Shown: positions 13,708 to 22,690, counted from the first letter of the stretch. The stretch: 64,000 nt of DNA from Parapedobacter sp051400755 (GCF_051400755.1 NZ_JBLFFL010000004.1:1-64000); one strand, 5' to 3'. A program made the numbers and translations. Notes: generated by a model from the sequence alone, not told the origin.

Positions 13708-14884
13708 ATACCAGGCAAACGAAAAGGGTTATTATGGTCATTTCGGGGGAGCCTATATCCCCGAGATGCTGTATCCGAATGTGGAAGAACTACGGCAACA
13801 CTACCTGCAAATCATCCAAAGCGAGGATTTCAAGCAGGAATTTGATGCGCTGTTGCGGGATTATGTGGGGCGCCCTTCTCCCCTATACCCCGCCACTCGG
13901 CTATCCGAGCGTTACGGCGCCAACATTTTCCTCAAGCGCGAAGACCTCAACCACACCGGAGCCCATAAGATCAACAATACCATCGGCCAGATCCTGCTGG
14001 CCGAACGGCTGGGCAAGAAGCGCATCATCGCGGAGACCGGGGCCGGGCAGCATGGTGTGGCCACGGCTACGGTGTGTGCGCTCAAAGGACTGCAATGCGT
14101 GGTTTATATGGGTGCCATTGACATCGAGCGGCAGGCACCCAATGTGGCGCGCATGAAGATGATGGGTGCTGAGGTGGTAGCGGCCACCTCGGGCAGCAAG
14201 ACGCTTAAAGACGCCACCAACGAGGCGCTGCGCGATTGGATAAACAATCCCGTGGATACGCACTATATCATCGGCTCGGTGGTGGGTCCCCACCCCTATC
14301 CGGACATGGTGGCCCGCTTCCAGTCGGTCATTTCTGCGGAAACCCGCAAGCAACTCCTCGAGAAAACCGGACGGGAAACGCCGCATTATGCGGTGGCCTG
14401 TGTTGGAGGCGGCAGCAATGCCGCGGGCATGTTCTACCATTTTCTGGATGAGCCGACCGTCAAACTGGTGGCCGTAGAAGCCGCCGGCAAGGGTGTCCAC
14501 TCCGGTGAGTCCGCCGCCACGACCGTACTGGGGCGCGAGGGTGTGCTGCATGGCAGCCGCTCCATCCTGATGCAGACCGACGACGGACAGGTCATCGAAC
14601 CGTATTCGATCTCCGCGGGGCTGGATTACCCCGGTATCGGTCCGCAACATGCCTGGCTGCATCAAACCGGGCGCGCCACTTATGCCGCCATTACGGACGA
14701 TGAGGCCATGCAGGCCGGGCTCCTGCTGACCCGCATGGAAGGCATCATTCCGGCAATTGAAAGCGCCCACGCACTGGCCCAGCTGGAAAAAATGACATTC
14801 AAGGGAGATGAGGTGGTCGTGGTGTGCCTTTCCGGCCGGGGCGACAAGGATTTGGACAATTACACGAAGTATTTTGGGTTTTAA
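13700..14884 (+). CDS. trpB: Tryptophan synthase beta subunit
   Basis: A 394-residue PLP enzyme that joins indole and serine. The PLP lysine is K90 in HTGAHKINN; the substrate loop ETGAGQHG and the phosphate-binding GGGSNA are intact. The N-terminal GYYGHFGGAYIPEML is typical of canonical TrpB1 rather than TrpB2. It overlaps trpF by 8 bp and precedes trpA by 3 bp, so expression of the alpha2-beta2 complex is probably coupled. Confidence 0.96.
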   Translation: MSEYQANEKGYYGHFGGAYIPEMLYPNVEELRQHYLQIIQSEDFKQEFDALLRDYVGRPSPLYPATRLSERYGANIFLKREDLNHTGAHKINNTIGQILLAERLGKKRIIAETGAGQHGVATATVCALKGLQCVVYMGAIDIERQAPNVARMKMMGAEVVAATSGSKTLKDATNEALRDWINNPVDTHYIIGSVVGPHPYPDMVARFQSVISAETRKQLLEKTGRETPHYAVACVGGGSNAAGMFYHFLDEPTVKLVAVEAAGKGVHSGESAATTVLGREGVLHGSRSILMQTDDGQVIEPYSISAGLDYPGIGPQHAWLHQTGRATYAAITDDEAMQAGLLLTRMEGIIPAIESAHALAQLEKMTFKGDEVVVVCLSGRGDKDLDNYTKYFGF

Positions 14885-14887
14885 ACC

Positions 14888-15661
14888 ATGAATAGGATCA
14901 CTAATTTATTTGCCGGCAAAGGCGACAAGCGCATACTCTCCATTTATTTCACCGCGGGCTACCCCACGCTGGACAGCACCTTGGATATTGCAGAAGCGTT
15001 GGAAAAGGCCGGTGCCGACTTTCTGGAGATCGGCTTCCCTTACTCCGACCCGGTGGCCGATGGTCCCGTCATTCAGCACAGTTCGGAAGTGGCACTGCGC
15101 AATGGCATGACGCTCGACCTGCTTTTCGAGCAGCTCAGCGGCCTCCGCAAACGGGTATCCATCCCCATACTCCTGATGGGTTATGTCAATCCGGTGCTGC
15201 AATATGGGGTAGAGCGGTTCTGCCAATCGTGCAAGGCGGTTGGCGTGGATGGGGTCATTGTACCTGACCTCCCCATGTATGAATACGAGGAGCGGTATCG
15301 GGGAGCCTTCGAGGCCAACGGCCTCAGCAATATCTTTCTCGTGACACCGCAGACGTCTGAAGAGCGCATCCGCAAGATCGACGGCTTGTCTACGGGCTTC
15401 ATCTACCTGCTGTCTTCTTCGGCCACGACCGGCAAGAACCTTTCGGTGTCCGAAAGCACAACGGCTTATTTTTCGCGTATCCGTGCCATGAACCTGAAAA
15501 ACCCGGTTGTCATCGGTTTTGGCATTTCCGACCGCGATACCTTCGCCCAAGCCACGGATTATGCCGATGGCGCCATTGTAGGCAGTGCCTTTGTGCGGTT
15601 ATTGGGCGATGCGGATTATATGGAACGCATACCGCCGTTTATCCGTCAATTGAAGGGCTAA
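14888..15661 (+). CDS. trpA: Tryptophan synthase alpha subunit
   Basis: A 257-residue TIM-barrel lyase that releases indole from indole-glycerol phosphate. The catalytic pair is E47 in DFLEIGFPYSDP and D58 in PVADGP. The phosphate-binding region FGISDRD and the YLLSSSATTG loop are also present. It starts 3 bp after the trpB stop and is the last gene of the operon; a minus-strand gene converges 11 bp downstream. Confidence 0.96.
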   Translation: MNRITNLFAGKGDKRILSIYFTAGYPTLDSTLDIAEALEKAGADFLEIGFPYSDPVADGPVIQHSSEVALRNGMTLDLLFEQLSGLRKRVSIPILLMGYVNPVLQYGVERFCQSCKAVGVDGVIVPDLPMYEYEERYRGAFEANGLSNIFLVTPQTSEERIRKIDGLSTGFIYLLSSSATTGKNLSVSESTTAYFSRIRAMNLKNPVVIGFGISDRDTFAQATDYADGAIVGSAFVRLLGDADYMERIPPFIRQLKG

Positions 15662-15672
15662 CCGGATGGACA

Positions 15673-16122
15673 TCAGTCCATCCGCTCGTTGAGGATCTTT
15701 CCTTTCGGGTCAAATTCGACCGTTAAATCGTTGTTGCGGCCTTCCAAATCCACCCGGTACGTCACGATGCCGCCCGTATCGATCTGTTTGGCATCTTCAA
15801 TGCGATACCCGCCAAATTCAGTCTTGATTTGTTGCTCAACGGCATCGGGGAGTGAACTGGAACTGATCTCTTCTTCATGTTTCAACACTTTTCCTTCCGG
15901 ACTGATGAATACGGTATGATCCCGGCCGATCAAGCTGAGGTTGAACTCCGCTTCATAATTGCCGTCATTTTTCCGTTCCCATTCCACTTGCCGAGCCTTC
16001 GGAAATTGCTGTTGAAAGGCATTCAACACGACGGCAGGTACTCCCCGAAGTGCGGCATCCTGTGCCACCATCGAAAGGTTGGCCAATAGGAGCACGCCCA
16101 AACTAATTAACAATTTTTTCAT
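15673..16122 (-). CDS. PepSY-like domain protein (DUF2874-type), secreted
   Basis: A 149-residue exported protein with a signal peptide (MKKLLISLGVLLLANLSMVA, cut before QDAALRG). It contains two PepSY-like repeats, the first around VVLNAFQQQFPKARQVEWER and the second around VEQQIKTEFGGYRIEDAKQI, each ending in a beta strand. Such small periplasmic proteins are common in Bacteroidota and their role is unclear; PepSY folds often inhibit or bind partner proteins. The start at 16122 is chosen because the signal peptide begins there; the open frame extends nine codons further upstream without support. Confidence 0.85.
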   Translation of the reverse strand: MKKLLISLGVLLLANLSMVAQDAALRGVPAVVLNAFQQQFPKARQVEWERKNDGNYEAEFNLSLIGRDHTVFISPEGKVLKHEEEISSSSLPDAVEQQIKTEFGGYRIEDAKQIDTGGIVTYRVDLEGRNNDLTVEFDPKGKILNERMD

Positions 16123-16221
16123 GGTTATCTGTTTATATTCACAAAGCAAATAATCAAAACAGGAAAAACTTGGGAAATGGGGTTTATCGTCTAATCCTTG
16201 GAAACTTGTGCGCTTTTTCCA

Positions 16222-16229
16222 TACCTTTG
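16222..16229 (+). promoter_or_regulatory. -7 promoter element (with -33 TTG) for the HYC_CC_PP gene
   Basis: TACCTTTG matches TAnnTTTG. TTG at 16198-16200, 21 bp upstream, fits the -33 element. This places the transcript start very near the ATG at 16237, so that ATG, not the earlier in-frame codon at 16198, is the start. Confidence 0.65.
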
Positions 16230-16236
16230 TGTCGGC

Positions 16237-16689
16237 ATGGCGAGGATTTTGTCCATATTACTCATCTTCATCTACAGCTTTTCGGCTACCGGGGCGACTG
16301 TGCACCTGCACTACTGCTGCGGTAAACTGCAACACCCGGCATCGCATGCGGAAAAGCAAGATCCCGGTGATTGCCCGCTCTGTTTGAAACACGACGAAAA
16401 GCAAAAAGACAATCGCACTTGCGGTGACGACAACAGCTGCAAAACGGACGGCACGACACACGGGCATTGCAAAAACATCAAACTAGAAGCCAAGAAAACG
16501 ACTGAAGAACACCTCCCGAGCGGCCATCAAACTGCTGCAAAGATCTATCCGCTGGAACTGCTGGTGATCACGTTGGCTCATCTGATACCCGCTCCGCTTG
16601 ACATCGGCCATGCTCCCCACCTTGTAGCTACCGGCCTCCAGGAGGCTTCCATACCGTTATTCATCCAACACTGCACGTATCGTATTTGA
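16237..16689 (+). CDS. HYC_CC_PP family protein
   Basis: A 150-residue exported or membrane-anchored protein with an N-terminal hydrophobic segment (ILSILLIFIYSFSATG) followed by HLHYCCGK, the hallmark of the HYC_CC_PP family. A Cys/His-rich part follows (CPLCLKHDEKQK, later CGDDNSC and THGHCKN). The many Cys and His residues suggest metal binding. A second hydrophobic stretch (LELLVITLAHLIP) lies near the C-terminus. In Bacteroidota such genes often precede TonB receptors with an HMA domain, as here. Involvement in copper or related metal handling is an inference from composition and context. Confidence 0.8.
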   Translation: MARILSILLIFIYSFSATGATVHLHYCCGKLQHPASHAEKQDPGDCPLCLKHDEKQKDNRTCGDDNSCKTDGTTHGHCKNIKLEAKKTTEEHLPSGHQTAAKIYPLELLVITLAHLIPAPLDIGHAPHLVATGLQEASIPLFIQHCTYRI

Positions 16690-16800
16690 TTTCCATCGAT
16701 CGCGGATTCGCCGTTGAGTTGCACTAGGCGCTCTTCACTCAACAGGCATTTGGTGCGTTTGCACCGGGTTTAGATCAATACAGGATTACAAATCAAAGAC

Positions 16801-19374
16801 ATGATAACGTATATTATTAAAGCCAATATCACATGGTTATTGATGCTGTCGACGCTATCGACCATGGCCTTCGTGCAGGACAGCACCGCCTCCTTTGAGG
16901 TTGCGGGAGTGTGTGGGATGTGCAAAGCGCGTATCGAAAAAGCGGCTAAAGCCGCCGGACTGCATAACGCAAATTGGGATGTCCGCACGCAACTGCTCAG
17001 CCTCACGTTCGATCCGGCAACATACGACGTGGGAGCCGCCAAGGCGCGCATCCTCGCCGTCGGCCATGACGTAGCGGGGCGCGCCGCAGACGAGGAAGCT
17101 TACAAAAAGCTGCCCGACTGCTGCCTTTATCGAGATGAAAACAATGTACATGCCGTTACCGGGCAGGACCATGATCATCCGGATGACCATGTGGTGACCG
17201 GCGTGGTGATGCAGGAAAATAATCGCGGCGAGCTCACGCCGATAGCGGCGGCCAATATCCATTGGCTGGAAGATGCTTCCATCAATGCGCGCTCCGATGC
17301 TTCGGGGGTGTTTAAAATCAATCACCAAGATCACCTCAAGCAGCTGGTCGTATCCTATGCCGGGCACCGGCCGGATACCTTGGCGGTCACCGACCCTCAT
17401 GAAGTAGTGGTGGTCACCGCCAAGGACCAAGTATTGGCCGAAGTGACCGTATCGGCGAGGCGCAGCTCTAACTATATTGCGGCACTGAGTCCCACCCGGC
17501 TAGAGGTACTGACGGGGCAGGAACTCTTTAAGGCCGCATGCTGCGACCTGAGCGAAAGTTTTGAAACCAACGCCTCGGTAGATGTGGTGAGCAGCGATGC
17601 GGTCACGGGCAGCAAGCAGATCCAAATGCTGGGACTTAGCGGCATCTACACCCAGCTGACGGTGGAAAACCTACCCGGACCGCGCGGATTGGCCACGCCA
17701 CTCGGCCTCAACAGCATCTCCGGTACCTGGATCGAATCCATCCAGATCGGCAAGGGCATCGGCTCGGTGGTCAACGGTTTCGAAAACATTGCCGGACAAA
17801 TCAACGTGGAACTGAAAAAGCCGGAAACGTCCGAGCGCCTGTTCTTCAACGCTTATACAAATAGCACAGGACGATCCGATGTGAACGTCGACCTGTCGCA
17901 CCGGTTTAATGAGCGATGGACAACCGGACTGTTGCTGCATGACAATTTCATGTATAACAAAAACATGAATTTCAGTGACAACGGGTTTCGGGATGTTCCC
18001 GTGGGCAATTTATTCTCGGGTATCAGCCGGTGGAAATATGAAGATGGAAAAGGATTCATGCTCCAGTTTGGCATTAAGTTTCTCCGTGACGAGCGCACGG
18101 GAGGGCAAATCGATTTCGACCCCGCGACCGACCGGTTAACTGAAAACCGGTATGGCCTGGGGTTCGATATCAAGCGGTATGAAGCGTTTGCTAAAATCGG
18201 GTACGTCTTTCCCCAGCATACGCAACGCAGCATCGGCTTGCAACTGTCCGGCACGGCCTACGACCAGCAATCGTATTTCGGCTTGCGCACTTATGATGCG
18301 GGACAACGCAACGCCTATGCGAACCTGATTTATCAGGATATCATCGGGACGGTGGCGCACAAATACCGCATGGGCTTGAGCATGCAGTACGACCGTTATG
18401 ATGAGCGTTACCTCGATCAGCGCTTCGCGCGCACCGAGGTGGTTCCGGGAAGTTTCCTGGAATATACCTACAGTCCGTCTGACCAATTTGATGCCGTATT
18501 GGGCATTCGCGGCGATTACAACAACCTCTACGGATGGTTTGCTACCCCACGCGCACACCTGCGCTACCAACCGGTGCAGGGCACTACGTTCCGGATCAGC
18601 AGCGGTCGCGGACAGCGCACGGCCAATATCTTCGCCGAAAACACGGCCGCCCTGGCCAGTGCGCGGATCGTCCGTATCGCCACGGCCGATGCCGGTCATG
18701 GCGCTTATGGTCTCCAGCCCGAAATCGCCTGGAACACTGGCATCAGCTTCGACCAGTCGTTTCGATTATTCCGGCGCGAAGCATCCTTCAGTGCCGAGTT
18801 TTTCCGGAATGATTTCATCAACCAAGTGGTGGTTGACTATGAGAATCCGCGCGAACTGACATTCTACAACCTGGCGGGCGAGTCGTACTCCAACAGCGTG
18901 CAGACCGAGCTGCGATTGATGCCCTTGCCGCATTTCGAAGCACGGATGGCCTATCGTTTCTTTGACGTGAAGACCACCTACGGAAACGAGTTATTACAGC
19001 GACCGCTGGTTGCGCGCCACCGTGGCTTCGTCAACCTGGGGTACAATACCCACAGCGGTGGCTGGCATTTTGATTATACGCTCAACATCACCGGCCAGAA
19101 GCGCTTGTCCTCCACGGCTGATAATCCAACGGAATACCAGTTGCCTGCATATTCAAAGGCTTTTACGACCATGAACGCCCAAGTGAGCAAGACATTCGGA
19201 AAGGTCCGCCCCTTCGATGTATACATCGGCGGCGAAAACTTGACTAATTTCTTTCAATCCAATCCCGTGTTGGCAGCAGACCAGCCGTTTAGCAACTATT
19301 TTGATACGTCCATGCTGTGGGGACCGATCTCGGGCCGGATGTTCTATGCCGGGGTGCGGTTTAGTGTGAAATGA
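16801..19374 (+). CDS. TonB-dependent receptor with N-terminal heavy-metal-associated (HMA) domain
   Basis: A 857-residue outer-membrane receptor. After a hydrophobic N-terminus comes an HMA-like domain (residues about 31-100) with the metal-binding GVCGMCKARIEK. A CC pair and a His-rich segment (DHDHPDDH) follow. Next are a carboxypeptidase-regulatory-like domain (GVVMQENNRGELTPIAAANI), a plug (LEVLTGQELFKAACCDLSES, GLSGIYTQLTVENLPGPRG) and a barrel. The Cys-rich front suggests it recognises or buffers a soft metal ion such as copper; the substrate is not proven. It follows the HYC_CC_PP gene by 111 bp. Its end overlaps the convergent maf gene by 14 bp. Confidence 0.88.
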   Translation: MITYIIKANITWLLMLSTLSTMAFVQDSTASFEVAGVCGMCKARIEKAAKAAGLHNANWDVRTQLLSLTFDPATYDVGAAKARILAVGHDVAGRAADEEAYKKLPDCCLYRDENNVHAVTGQDHDHPDDHVVTGVVMQENNRGELTPIAAANIHWLEDASINARSDASGVFKINHQDHLKQLVVSYAGHRPDTLAVTDPHEVVVVTAKDQVLAEVTVSARRSSNYIAALSPTRLEVLTGQELFKAACCDLSESFETNASVDVVSSDAVTGSKQIQMLGLSGIYTQLTVENLPGPRGLATPLGLNSISGTWIESIQIGKGIGSVVNGFENIAGQINVELKKPETSERLFFNAYTNSTGRSDVNVDLSHRFNERWTTGLLLHDNFMYNKNMNFSDNGFRDVPVGNLFSGISRWKYEDGKGFMLQFGIKFLRDERTGGQIDFDPATDRLTENRYGLGFDIKRYEAFAKIGYVFPQHTQRSIGLQLSGTAYDQQSYFGLRTYDAGQRNAYANLIYQDIIGTVAHKYRMGLSMQYDRYDERYLDQRFARTEVVPGSFLEYTYSPSDQFDAVLGIRGDYNNLYGWFATPRAHLRYQPVQGTTFRISSGRGQRTANIFAENTAALASARIVRIATADAGHGAYGLQPEIAWNTGISFDQSFRLFRREASFSAEFFRNDFINQVVVDYENPRELTFYNLAGESYSNSVQTELRLMPLPHFEARMAYRFFDVKTTYGNELLQRPLVARHRGFVNLGYNTHSGGWHFDYTLNITGQKRLSSTADNPTEYQLPAYSKAFTTMNAQVSKTFGKVRPFDVYIGGENLTNFFQSNPVLAADQPFSNYFDTSMLWGPISGRMFYAGVRFSVK

Positions 19375-19927
19375 TGCGGCTTTGCAACTCGGCGCCGAGG
19401 CGCGCCGTCGGCAGGCCGACCACATTGGTATAGGAACCGACGATCTTCTCGACGCCCACCAGTCCGATCCACTCCTGTATTCCGTAGGCCCCGGCTTTAT
19501 CAAATGGGCAGTAATGCGTGATATAGTGTGCGATCTGTTCATTGCTGAGCGCACGGAAATATACCTCTGTCACTTCATGGAAAACAGCAATGCTCCCGTG
19601 ATGGAGCAGCGCCACAGCCGTAATGACGTCGTGCTTCCTGCCCGACAAGCGGGTCAGCATCTCCGTCGCATGCGCATGATCTTCGGGCTTGCCCAGGATC
19701 TGTCCATCGATGGTCACGATGGTATCCGCGGTGATGACCAGCTCGTCGGCCAATTCCGTCAGGAAAGCCCGGGCTTTCTTTTCGGCGATGTACCGCACCG
19801 CCGTTATGGGATCCAGATGGGCGGGAAACGACTCATCCACTGCTTTGATCACGACGTCAAAGTCAATTCCCATGAGGGATAACAACTCCCTGCGTCGGGG
19901 CGATTGGGAAGCAAGTATGATCTTCAT
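19361..19927 (-). CDS. maf: Maf-family nucleotide pyrophosphatase
   Basis: A 188-residue cytosolic protein of the Maf/HAM1-like fold, which hydrolyses non-canonical or pyrimidine NTPs. It begins MKIILASQSPRRRELLSLMG, with the S-x-SPRR motif, and has the catalytic ITADTIV segment with its Asp, GKPEDHAHATEML, and the late DKAGAYGIQE motif. The start lies 1 bp after the kdsC stop, so the two genes are probably cotranscribed. Confidence 0.93.
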   Translation of the reverse strand: MKIILASQSPRRRELLSLMGIDFDVVIKAVDESFPAHLDPITAVRYIAEKKARAFLTELADELVITADTIVTIDGQILGKPEDHAHATEMLTRLSGRKHDVITAVALLHHGSIAVFHEVTEVYFRALSNEQIAHYITHYCPFDKAGAYGIQEWIGLVGVEKIVGSYTNVVGLPTARLGAELQSRIISH

Positions 19928-19928
19928 A

Positions 19929-20432
19929 TCAGACCTCCTCCCATGTGCCTTGCAGTTTCATCACTTTCTCGATGACGTCCCTTACCGCGCCGGCGCCGCC
20001 ATTGCGAAAGGAGGTGTACGCGGCGACGGCTTTAATTTCCTCTACGGCATCGGCCGGACAGGTCGGCAACCCCACGGACTTCATGTTATGCAGATCCGGA
20101 AGATCGTCACCCATGTAGAGGATGTCGTCTAATGTCAATCCAGCATGTGCCAACCAATCATGCAGCACCGCCTTTTTGTCATCGACACCCAGGTATACAT
20201 CGGATATACCCAGTCCCCGCATCCGCTTTTCCACGCCGGCCGATTTCCCACCGGTGATCACCGCTATGGGATACCCCTTTTTAACGGCCAGCTGCAATGC
20301 ATACCCATCTTTAATGTTGAAGGAGCGCAATTGCTCGCCCTGCTCCGTTACGAGCACATTGCCGTCAGACAACACGCCATCCACATCGAATACGAAGGCT
20401 TTTACCTGCTTGAATTTATCAAATAGCATCAT
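19929..20432 (-). CDS. kdsC: KdsC-type 3-deoxy-manno-octulosonate-8-phosphate phosphatase
   Basis: A HAD-family protein of about 167 residues matching KdsC, which dephosphorylates Kdo-8-phosphate on the way to lipopolysaccharide. The nucleophile motif is FDVDGVLSDG, motif II is ITGGKSAG, and motif IV is YMGDDLPD. It is the cap-less, tetrameric C0 type by length. Two adjacent ATGs (20432, 20429) are possible; the longer frame to 20462 is unlikely because a minus-strand -7 element lies at 20451-20458. It is followed directly by maf. Confidence 0.9.
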   Translation of the reverse strand: MMLFDKFKQVKAFVFDVDGVLSDGNVLVTEQGEQLRSFNIKDGYALQLAVKKGYPIAVITGGKSAGVEKRMRGLGISDVYLGVDDKKAVLHDWLAHAGLTLDDILYMGDDLPDLHNMKSVGLPTCPADAVEEIKAVAAYTSFRNGGAGAVRDVIEKVMKLQGTWEEV

Positions 20433-20450
20433 ACATCGAATAAATTGGGT

Positions 20451-20458
20451 CAAACTTA
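20451..20458 (-). promoter_or_regulatory. -7 promoter element (minus strand) for kdsC-maf
   Basis: On the minus strand this reads TAAGTTTG, matching TAnnTTTG, 18 bp before the first of the two candidate kdsC starts. Confidence 0.5.
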
Positions 20459-20490
20459 ACACAAAATCGTCTACTCCTGATACTCCTATT

Positions 20491-20525
20491 CAAAAAACAT
20501 GCTGTCCCGCCTGTGGACAGCATGT
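20491..20525 (-). terminator. Minus-strand intrinsic terminator between kdsC and floA
   Basis: ACATGCTGTCC (20497-20507) and GGACAGCATGT (20515-20525) form a perfect 11-bp stem with a 7-nt loop. On the minus strand the stem is followed by TTTTTTG. It would end a leftward transcript, most simply floA, giving that mRNA a 3' tail of about 350 nt. Confidence 0.8.
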
Positions 20526-20726
20526 CACATTTTGTGGTCAATTTGACACCCAGCGTCTAGCGCCGAATACGTGCAGCGGCATCCCTTGGCCGATTCTACA
20601 ATTTTGGCATGAGGTTTGCAAAATTTTTATGTGAACGGTTGAATTAATGATTTTCAGGCCGGTTCAGTCGATGTTCTTTTGACAATTTGTTAACAAAAGT
20701 TTCATTGATAAATAATAAAGTAGTGT

Positions 20727-20734
20727 TATTTTTG
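20727..20734 (+). promoter_or_regulatory. Promoter of a short plus-strand transcript
   Basis: TATTTTTG matches TAnnTTTG and TTG at 20705-20707, 19 bp upstream, fits the -33 element. No ordinary gene follows on this strand before the terminator at 20812. Confidence 0.6.
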
Positions 20735-20739
20735 CACTA

Positions 20740-20842
20740 TGAAACAATCCCGGATAGACGGGAACATTAAAATTGTCTTTTCATAATTTAGGTTTATAAT
20801 TGGTTAGTAACAAACCCCGGTGCCCATCACCGGGGTTTTGTT
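20740..20842 (+). ncRNA. Candidate small RNA, or leader with a 15-residue ORF, of about 100 nt
   Basis: A promoter (20705-20734) and a strong terminator (20812-20842: AAACCCCGGTG pairing with CACCGGGGTTT, then TGTTTTT) bracket about 100 nt. Within it a short frame at 20739-20786 encodes MKQSRIDGNIKIVFS, starting almost at the predicted transcript start. Nothing lies downstream on the same strand, so it is not the leader of another gene. It is antisense to the predicted 3' tail of floA. Whether the RNA or the peptide matters cannot be told. Confidence 0.5.
20812..20842 (+). terminator. Strong intrinsic terminator
   Basis: An 11-bp perfect stem (20812-20822 with 20828-20838) with a 5-nt loop is followed by TGTTTTT on the plus strand. 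It ends the short transcript described above. Confidence 0.88.
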
Positions 20843-20878
20843 TTTACAGCTTATTTGTCTTATTTATCGAGTTTTTAG

Positions 20879-21877
20879 TTAACTCTTCTTATCGTTTCCC
20901 TTATTGCCCGTATTGCCTCCTGGTTTGGCAATGGATTCGCGCATATCGGTATCTGCCTGGATATTTTGCATCCGGTAATAATCCATGACGCCCAAATTGC
21001 CGTTGCGGAATGCTTCAGCCATCGCCAACGGCACCTGTGCCTCCGCTTCGATTACCTTTGCCCGGGCTTCCTGTGCTTTGGCGCGCATTTCCTGTTCCTC
21101 AGCCACCGCCATCGCCCGGCGTTCTTCGGCTCGCGCGTTTGCCACCTTGAGGTCGGCCTCGGCTTGGTCCTCCTGTAGTTTGGCCCCCACGTTTTCACCG
21201 ATATCGATATCGGCAATATCAATGGAAAGGATTTCAAACGCCGTACCGCTGTCTAACCCTTTTGCCAGCACGGTCTTGGAAATACGATCGGGGTTTTCCA
21301 GCACTTCCTTATGATTCATGGCTGATCCGATGGTGGTAACGATTCCCTCGCCCACACGAGCGAGAATGGTTTCTTCGCCTGCACCGCCCACCAGCTGATT
21401 GATATTGGCCCTGACGGTCACCCGTGCCTTCGCAATCAGCTGGATACCGTCCTTGGCCACCGCCGCTACCGGCGGCGTGTTGATCACCCTCGGATTTACC
21501 GAGAGCTGCACGGCATCAAATACATCGCGGCCCGCCAAGTCAATGGCCGTGGCCAACTTGAAACTCAGCGGAATATTGGCCTTGTCTGCCGAAATCAGGG
21601 CTTTGATGACATTGTTTACATTGCCACCCGCCAAAAAATGCGTTTCGATTTCATTGGAGGTAATGTTCAATCCCGCTTTGGTAGAGGTGATCATGGCATT
21701 GGTCACCAACGCCGGCGACACCTTGCGCAGCCGCATCAGCAGCAGGTTCAACAGGTTGACACGGACGCCCGATAATTGGGCAGTAAACCAAAGGTTTACG
21801 GGGAGCAAATACAGCAATACGAAGAAAGCTACGATTACTCCGACGATAATCAAAATAGGGGTGAAACTAGGATCCAT
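20879..21877 (-). CDS. floA: Flotillin-like protein FloA (UPF0365)
   Basis: A 332-residue membrane-scaffold protein. An N-terminal membrane segment (IIVGVIVAFFVLLYLLPVNL) is followed by an SPFH-like domain (TAIDLAGRDVFDAVQLSVNP, ARVTVRANINQLVGGAGEET), then an Ala/Glu-rich coiled coil (about residues 235-290, ADLKVANARAEERRAMAVAE). FloA organises membrane microdomains. The C-terminus is a short Gly/Asn/Lys tail. It is a single gene with the DUF2807 gene about 100 bp upstream on the same strand. Confidence 0.95.
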   Translation of the reverse strand: MDPSFTPILIIVGVIVAFFVLLYLLPVNLWFTAQLSGVRVNLLNLLLMRLRKVSPALVTNAMITSTKAGLNITSNEIETHFLAGGNVNNVIKALISADKANIPLSFKLATAIDLAGRDVFDAVQLSVNPRVINTPPVAAVAKDGIQLIAKARVTVRANINQLVGGAGEETILARVGEGIVTTIGSAMNHKEVLENPDRISKTVLAKGLDSGTAFEILSIDIADIDIGENVGAKLQEDQAEADLKVANARAEERRAMAVAEEQEMRAKAQEARAKVIEAEAQVPLAMAEAFRNGNLGVMDYYRMQNIQADTDMRESIAKPGGNTGNKGNDKKS

Positions 21878-21976
21878 AAGGTCAATAAGTTTATAGCGTT
21901 GTTTACAGTTCCTAAAGATACAACTTTTTCAACAGCTATGGTACGGATTGCCTTACTTTTTGACCGCTCCCCCCCG

Positions 21977-22690
21977 TTATAACTTCCGGAGCTTGCCTGA
22001 ACCGGACGTTCTCACATTGGTATGTGCTTCGCCGCTATAATTGATGTTGCCGGATCCGCTGATGGCGGCGTCCAGCTGCTCCGTTACATGGATGCTGATG
22101 TTGCCGGATCCGGAGACGTTCAGGTTGGCTGTTTGGCTGTTCAATTCAGCACCTTCAAACCGTCCGGACCCACTCAGGGACACGTTGCTCTCCGACGCTT
22201 TCCCATTGGCGACGATATGCCCCGAGCCGCTGATGGCGGCATTCACCGCGTCGACAGCGGCGCTAAAGGAAATCCGTCCCGAACCGCTTACCGAGGCACT
22301 CAATTCTTTTCCCGAAACCGTGCCCGAAATGGTGATGTGGCCGGATCCCGACTGTGCGACAGCGTCCAATCGCTTTGCGGTCACATAGGCCGTTACCTTT
22401 CCAAAGTTTTGCCGCCAGGCATCTTTTTTAAAGCCGATTTTCAGCGTGCCGTCTTTCACGATCGTTTCAATTTCGCGAATAGCGGCTTCATCTCCCTCCA
22501 ACCGCACCGATTCGCTGCTGCCAAATGCAACTTCTACGTGGATGCTGCCGCTGTTGGCCAGGGCATGGAAACCGCTCACGTCGCGCACCTCATCGCGGAA
22601 CGATGCGCCGGAAGCCGCATGAACCAATCCGATACCAAAAAAAGGCAGCAACAAGGCCAGCCAACCCAAGGACGATAATTTTCGTTTCAT
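21977..22690 (-). CDS. Secreted GIN-domain (DUF2807) protein
   Basis: A 237-residue exported protein with a signal peptide (LALLLPFFGIGLVHA) and a DUF2807 putative auto-transporter adhesin head. From about residue 105 it shows recurring SGSG turns (QSGSGHITISG, SVSGSGRISFS, AISGSGHIVAN, SLSGSGRFEG, NVSGSGNISIH, AISGSGNINYS), one per beta-helix rung, ending RTSGSGKLRKL. The repeats predict a right-handed beta-solenoid on the cell surface or in the periplasm. The function of the family is not established. Confidence 0.88.
   Translation of the reverse strand: MKRKLSSLGWLALLLPFFGIGLVHAASGASFRDEVRDVSGFHALANSGSIHVEVAFGSSESVRLEGDEAAIREIETIVKDGTLKIGFKKDAWRQNFGKVTAYVTAKRLDAVAQSGSGHITISGTVSGKELSASVSGSGRISFSAAVDAVNAAISGSGHIVANGKASESNVSLSGSGRFEGAELNSQTANLNVSGSGNISIHVTEQLDAAISGSGNINYSGEAHTNVRTSGSGKLRKL

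Noticed and set aside
13901..14770. 289-codon minus-strand frame opposite trpB
   Set aside because: A by-product of G+C-biased codons in trpB; no domain match.
20463..20878. Search for a tRNA or 6S RNA in this gap
   Set aside because: No cloverleaf arms or 6S-like long bubble was seen; only the two terminators and the short transcript.
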